64,000 nt of DNA from Proteobacteria bacterium SG_bin9. Lineage in GTDB: Bacteria; Pseudomonadota; Alphaproteobacteria; Rhizobiales; Xanthobacteraceae. The stretch is taken from NCBI GenBank assembly GCA_002083525.1, contig LWDM01000070.1:5828-69827 (forward strand), written 5' to 3'. Of the stretch, positions 61,179-64,000 are shown in pieces. The translations under genes and the position numbers were made by a program. Within the stretch, counting starts at the first letter, position 1; each line of letters opens with the position of its first letter. Below the pieces are notes generated by a model. The model was not told the DNA's origin. It made no database searches and saw only the letters and a program-made list of their open reading frames with translations.

Positions 61179-62771
61179 TTAGATCGAGCCGGCACCGATG
61201 GCGCGTCGCAAGATATTGACCGGCTGGGCGTCGTCCCCAGCCCAGGCGACGAACTGATCGGGCCGCACCAGGATCAGGGACACACCATATTTCTCCCGCC
61301 CCTCTGCTGCGGTATCGCGGACCACCCTCAGCGGAACGCCGAGGCTTGCGGCCGCCTGCTCGAATTCCGGTGCAACTCGCCCTCCTCCAAGATCGATCAG
61401 AGTGAAGCCGTCGCCCAATGCTTCGTAGATGTTTCTGCCTGAGGACAAAGGTTGTGGCGTCAGGTGATGGCCGGCGCGGGCGGAATAAGCATGCGAACCG
61501 ATCGAACTGCTCACTGCGCCAGGCGATCCGCACACCACGGGCGAGCCTTCATAGTTCGGCTCGAAGGCGTGCACTTCCGAGCGGGCACCGGATTGCCGCT
61601 CCTTCCACGCCACTTCGAAATCGCTGCGATCTTTCTCCGGATCGTGCGCGCGCAGGAAGTCACGGTCGTCGACAATCGACTTCTCGATGAAGTCGCGCGC
61701 GGTGGACGCAAACACCGGCTTGCGCTCCGCGTCATAGCTGTCGAGGAGACCCTCGCCGCCCCAGCCCTGCAGCGTTGCCGCGAGTTTCCACGATAGATTG
61801 ACCGCATCCTCGAAGCCGCTGTTGATGCCATAGCCGCCGTACGGCGGATGGCTGTGCGCAGCATCGCCGGCAACGAAGACCCGGCCCGCGCGGTAACTAT
61901 CCGCGATCGCAAAGCGCAGATCCCAGAAGCCGATGTGTTCGAACGCGACATCGAATTCCGCACCGGCTGCCTCGTGCAAGAGTCGGCGAAAATCGAAATT
62001 CTCGCGCGTGGTGCCGGCGGGAACGGGAGCGTGAAAAAACCAGGTGCTGCCGAGATCGACCCGGCCGAAGAACTTCCAGTAGCCGTCGAGCTCCGGATGC
62101 AGCACGCTATAGAACGATTTGCCAGGAAAGCGCTCAAGCAGCTTGTGCAGCCCTGTGGAGCGAAACACCAACAGCACCATGACGCGGTCGTGATCAGACT
62201 TGGTCTGGGTGATGCCTGCCTGCTGGCGCACGACCGAGCGGCTGCCGTCACACCCGACGACGTAGGCCGCGCGCAGACTTCGCGTATTGCCTTCGCGATC
62301 GGCGATGCCGACGCTGACACCGTCTGCATCGGAGCGCACAGTCTCACACGTCCAGCCATACATGGTCGTGATCGCGGGAATTTCGGCTGCCCGCTTCCGC
62401 AGCACCGCTTCGGTGGCGTACTGCGGGAGACGTTCGTTGTCGGTAAAGTAGAACGGCCGCACCAGTTCGCGCTGCAGCCAGTCATGGCTGTAGCCGCTCA
62501 ACAGCGTGCGATAGCTCGTCATGCCGCCGATGCCGTACGTTTTTGGAATCGTCCGTGCCGCGCGAAGTTCCGCTTCCGCGCCCCAGAAATGGAAATGCTC
62601 CATCGTTCGCTGGGTGAGGTTTTGTCCTTTCGGGATCGGCTGCGGATCAGGATAGCGTTCGACCACGATGCTGCGGATGCCTCTGCGGCCGAGATCGATC
62701 GCCAACCCCATGCCGACCGGACCACCGCCGGCAATCAGAACCGGCGTGTCGCTATCAACCGAAAGCCGCAT
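61179..62771 (-). CDS. FAD-dependent aromatic ring monooxygenase
   Basis: A 530-residue class A flavoprotein hydroxylase of the phenol 2-monooxygenase/TfdB/MhpA group. The N-terminal FAD motif is VLIAGGGPVGMGLAIDLGRR, the middle motif VVGCDGSRSVVRQQAG and the ribityl-binding motif VFVAGDAAHSHPPYGGYGIN. A C-terminal thioredoxin-like extension (about 430-530, EKYGVSLILVRPDQFVAWAG) is typical of the TfdB-type enzymes. It should insert one oxygen atom into a phenolic ring using NAD(P)H. The exact substrate is unknown. AGGG is next to the ATG. It probably forms a unit with the Bug protein. Confidence 0.92.
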   Translation of the reverse strand: MRLSVDSDTPVLIAGGGPVGMGLAIDLGRRGIRSIVVERYPDPQPIPKGQNLTQRTMEHFHFWGAEAELRAARTIPKTYGIGGMTSYRTLLSGYSHDWLQRELVRPFYFTDNERLPQYATEAVLRKRAAEIPAITTMYGWTCETVRSDADGVSVGIADREGNTRSLRAAYVVGCDGSRSVVRQQAGITQTKSDHDRVMVLLVFRSTGLHKLLERFPGKSFYSVLHPELDGYWKFFGRVDLGSTWFFHAPVPAGTTRENFDFRRLLHEAAGAEFDVAFEHIGFWDLRFAIADSYRAGRVFVAGDAAHSHPPYGGYGINSGFEDAVNLSWKLAATLQGWGGEGLLDSYDAERKPVFASTARDFIEKSIVDDRDFLRAHDPEKDRSDFEVAWKERQSGARSEVHAFEPNYEGSPVVCGSPGAVSSSIGSHAYSARAGHHLTPQPLSSGRNIYEALGDGFTLIDLGGGRVAPEFEQAAASLGVPLRVVRDTAAEGREKYGVSLILVRPDQFVAWAGDDAQPVNILRRAIGAGSI

Positions 62772-62835
62772 AGAACCCTATTCCAATCCACTCGAAGGCC
62801 TTTTCAATACCAGAACAACTGCGCGGCTGAAGCGT

Positions 62836-63696
62836 CTATCGCCAGGATCGATTATCCTTTTCCCAATCGGAGACAGCAAACTCCATCGCCTGCAGTCGGT
62901 TACAGTTCTTTCTGCTCATGATCGCCTGAAGTATTCTCTCGCGATCAGCCGAAGACTGAATCAAAAATATATGTGCAAACCGCGTTTCGATGGATTCCGT
63001 CGAAGGAGTTTCTTGTCGGGCGTTGCTTAAATCTGTTTGAGGGCCTTCTTTGAAAGCGTACGACTTACAAAATTCAGCGAAACGGTTTTCAGAAACGATC
63101 GTTATTTCTCTGGCTCTCACGAAGAGATTGTTGTCGGCGGTTTCGTCTTCGATTTTCACGACGAACGATCTGAGCTCGACGCAGTAATCATCCATTTGCT
63201 GGATAATGAGTTGCCGATCCGCAAGAAACTTATTCGGGTCTCGCCGGGGCGCAGACGCCAGCAAAACGTTTTGCCTGATTGTTTGAAGCCTGTTTTGGTA
63301 TTCTGTAATTCGCTTGATCTGATTTTTTCGTGCGACTGCCGGATCGAAGGACCAGCGGGCTGGAGCAAAAGACGTTTCCGGCGTCGAGGGAGTGTATCCG
63401 AGATTTATCGCCTTTTGTTGTGATGCCCGCGCTTGGGTCCCAGGGCGCGGCGGAACCTGGGGAGATTCTCTCCACCTCGAGAAACGAAACAATACAAAGG
63501 CAGCGAGACTTACTGCGCCCACCATAAACGCAAGTGCCAGCCAAAGTGAGCTGAGAACGGCACCGGCGTTTCGCATCGAGTTTTGGTTGTTCGAATACGC
63601 GATGACTGCGAGCACGGCGGCAATCAAAATCACAGCAAATACGAATTTGACGAGCCAGTGAGATTTCAGGTCGCGTCTGTTTGTCCCCTGCCCCAT
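62836..63696 (-). CDS. Hypothetical membrane protein of lower GC content
   Basis: A 286-residue protein with two N-terminal membrane helices (WLVKFVFAVILIAAVLAVIA and LALAFMVGAVSLAAFVLF) and a long charged, mainly helical cytoplasmic part with ITEYQNRLQTIRQN and VVKIEDETADNN segments. I recognise no domain. ATG 63696 is preferred: a longer frame reaching 63945 would run through the tRNA terminator hairpin. The region 62,800-63,700 is visibly poorer in G+C than its neighbours and uses more A/T-ending codons, and it lies next to a tRNA gene, suggesting acquired DNA. Confidence 0.65.
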   Translation of the reverse strand: MGQGTNRRDLKSHWLVKFVFAVILIAAVLAVIAYSNNQNSMRNAGAVLSSLWLALAFMVGAVSLAAFVLFRFSRWRESPQVPPRPGTQARASQQKAINLGYTPSTPETSFAPARWSFDPAVARKNQIKRITEYQNRLQTIRQNVLLASAPRRDPNKFLADRQLIIQQMDDYCVELRSFVVKIEDETADNNLFVRAREITIVSENRFAEFCKSYAFKEGPQTDLSNARQETPSTESIETRFAHIFLIQSSADRERILQAIMSRKNCNRLQAMEFAVSDWEKDNRSWR

Positions 63697-63900
63697 GCCC
63701 GCCCCGGTGCAACCTCGGATGCTCGCTATCGTTCGATAAAGAGGATGCTGCTTCAGGGAGATTTTGAAGACATTCAACGCACTTTCAAAGTGACTATGTT
63801 CACCGGACGACAATTCCTCGCCGGAGACTCCCCGATGTCGCCGGCTTCCGGGTCCGGACGTGGATGCAGCCACTGTCTCCGACAGGGTTCGATCAGGCCG

Positions 63901-63935
63901 ACAAAGCAAAAAGGCCGCTCCGAAGAGCGGCCTTT
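63901..63935 (-). terminator. Intrinsic terminator of the tRNA gene
   Basis: On the minus strand AAAGGCCGCTC-TTCG-GAGCGGCCTTT forms an 11-bp stem with a stable TTCG loop, followed by TTGCTTT. It lies 33 bases beyond the tRNA 3' end and matches its direction. Confidence 0.85.
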
Positions 63936-63967
63936 GCATCGTCACCTTCCCGGTCAGAAGGCTTATT

Positions 63968-64000
63968 TGGTTGCGGGGCTAGGATTTGAACCTAGGACCT
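63968..64000 (-). tRNA. tRNA gene, 3' part (probably initiator tRNA-Met), cut by window edge
   Basis: The minus strand reads, towards the left, a T-arm CTAGG-TTCAAAT-CCTAG, acceptor strand CCCCGCA, discriminator A and encoded CCA (63968-63970). The acceptor end CCCCGCAACCA and the AGGTC-N-TAGGTTCAAATCCTA context match alphaproteobacterial initiator tRNA-Met as I remember it; the anticodon lies outside the window, so identity is inferred. Confidence 0.8.

Noticed and set aside
63697..63945. N-terminal extension of the AT-richer membrane protein to 63945
   Set aside because: It would be encoded by the tRNA terminator hairpin and lacks a ribosome site; ATG 63696 precedes the first membrane helix.
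1..64000. CRISPR arrays, insertion sequences, prophage genes, restriction or toxin-antitoxin systems
   Set aside because: No regularly spaced repeats, transposase, integrase, phage structural or defence genes could be recognised on either strand.

Overview
The window is GC-rich, compactly coded DNA from an alphaproteobacterium of the order Hyphomicrobiales (Rhizobiales), most like the Bradyrhizobium/Afipia/Rhodopseudomonas/Pseudolabrys side of the order. This rests on a divergent gstI-like gene beside a type II glutamine synthetase (glnII), homospermidine synthase, a TfdA-like dioxygenase, DUF459 and DUF3095 proteins, and several palindromic intergenic repeat families of the kind common in that group. 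No phage, insertion sequence, transposase or CRISPR array was seen; the content is chromosomal housekeeping, metal homeostasis, polyamine and nitrogen metabolism, with short accessory stretches.

Layout. 1-8.2 kb: partial hypothetical gene, gltD, PRC-barrel protein, TfdA-like dioxygenase, degenerate SGNH/DUF459 protein, lytic transglycosylase, galU. 8.2-12.4 kb: two copies of a palindromic repeat, a cluster of very small genes, an acyltransferase and a DinB protein. 12.4-16.5 kb: outer-membrane barrel protein divergent from kdsD (KpsF/GutQ), then a carboxymuconolactone-decarboxylase-like gene divergent from an HxlR regulator across a tandem dyad operator. 16.5-23.5 kb: NfeD/SPFH pair, hemH, NicO-type nickel/cobalt transporter with its DUF1007 partner, M3 oligopeptidase. 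23.5-28.2 kb: long structured leader (probable speF-type RNA) and the polyamine operon ornithine decarboxylase, GNAT, small membrane protein, RidA, homospermidine synthase. 28.3-30.7 kb: serine hydrolase, small anchored protein, exported intradiol-dioxygenase-like protein.

30.8-37 kb is a zinc cluster read leftward: a split permease pair, a 33-bp Zur-like palindrome, a His-rich 67-aa protein, znuC, znuB, znuA, a CobW-type GTPase metallochaperone and a WD40 protein. 37-43.2 kb: crcB, Fe/Mn superoxide dismutase, GNAT, MATE exporter, DUF2147, DUF3095, PhyH-like oxygenase. 43.3-47.9 kb: cobalamin riboswitch controlling B12-independent metE, then a secreted thioredoxin-like/DUF255 protein. 47.9-56.5 kb: second serine hydrolase, an OmpR-type two-component system, and an RND efflux adaptor/pump pair. 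56.6-59.3 kb: glutaminase, gstI-like gene and glnII with a sigma-54 promoter. 59.4-64 kb: secreted hypothetical protein, Bug-type binding protein, FAD aromatic hydroxylase, an AT-richer membrane protein, and the 3' end of a tRNA gene (probably initiator Met) with its terminator.

The most interesting regulatory features are the ornithine decarboxylase leader with two mutually exclusive hairpins, the Zur palindrome that touches the start codon of the His-rich gene, and the tandem HxlR operator. All functional assignments come from reading the sequence; no database search was possible.
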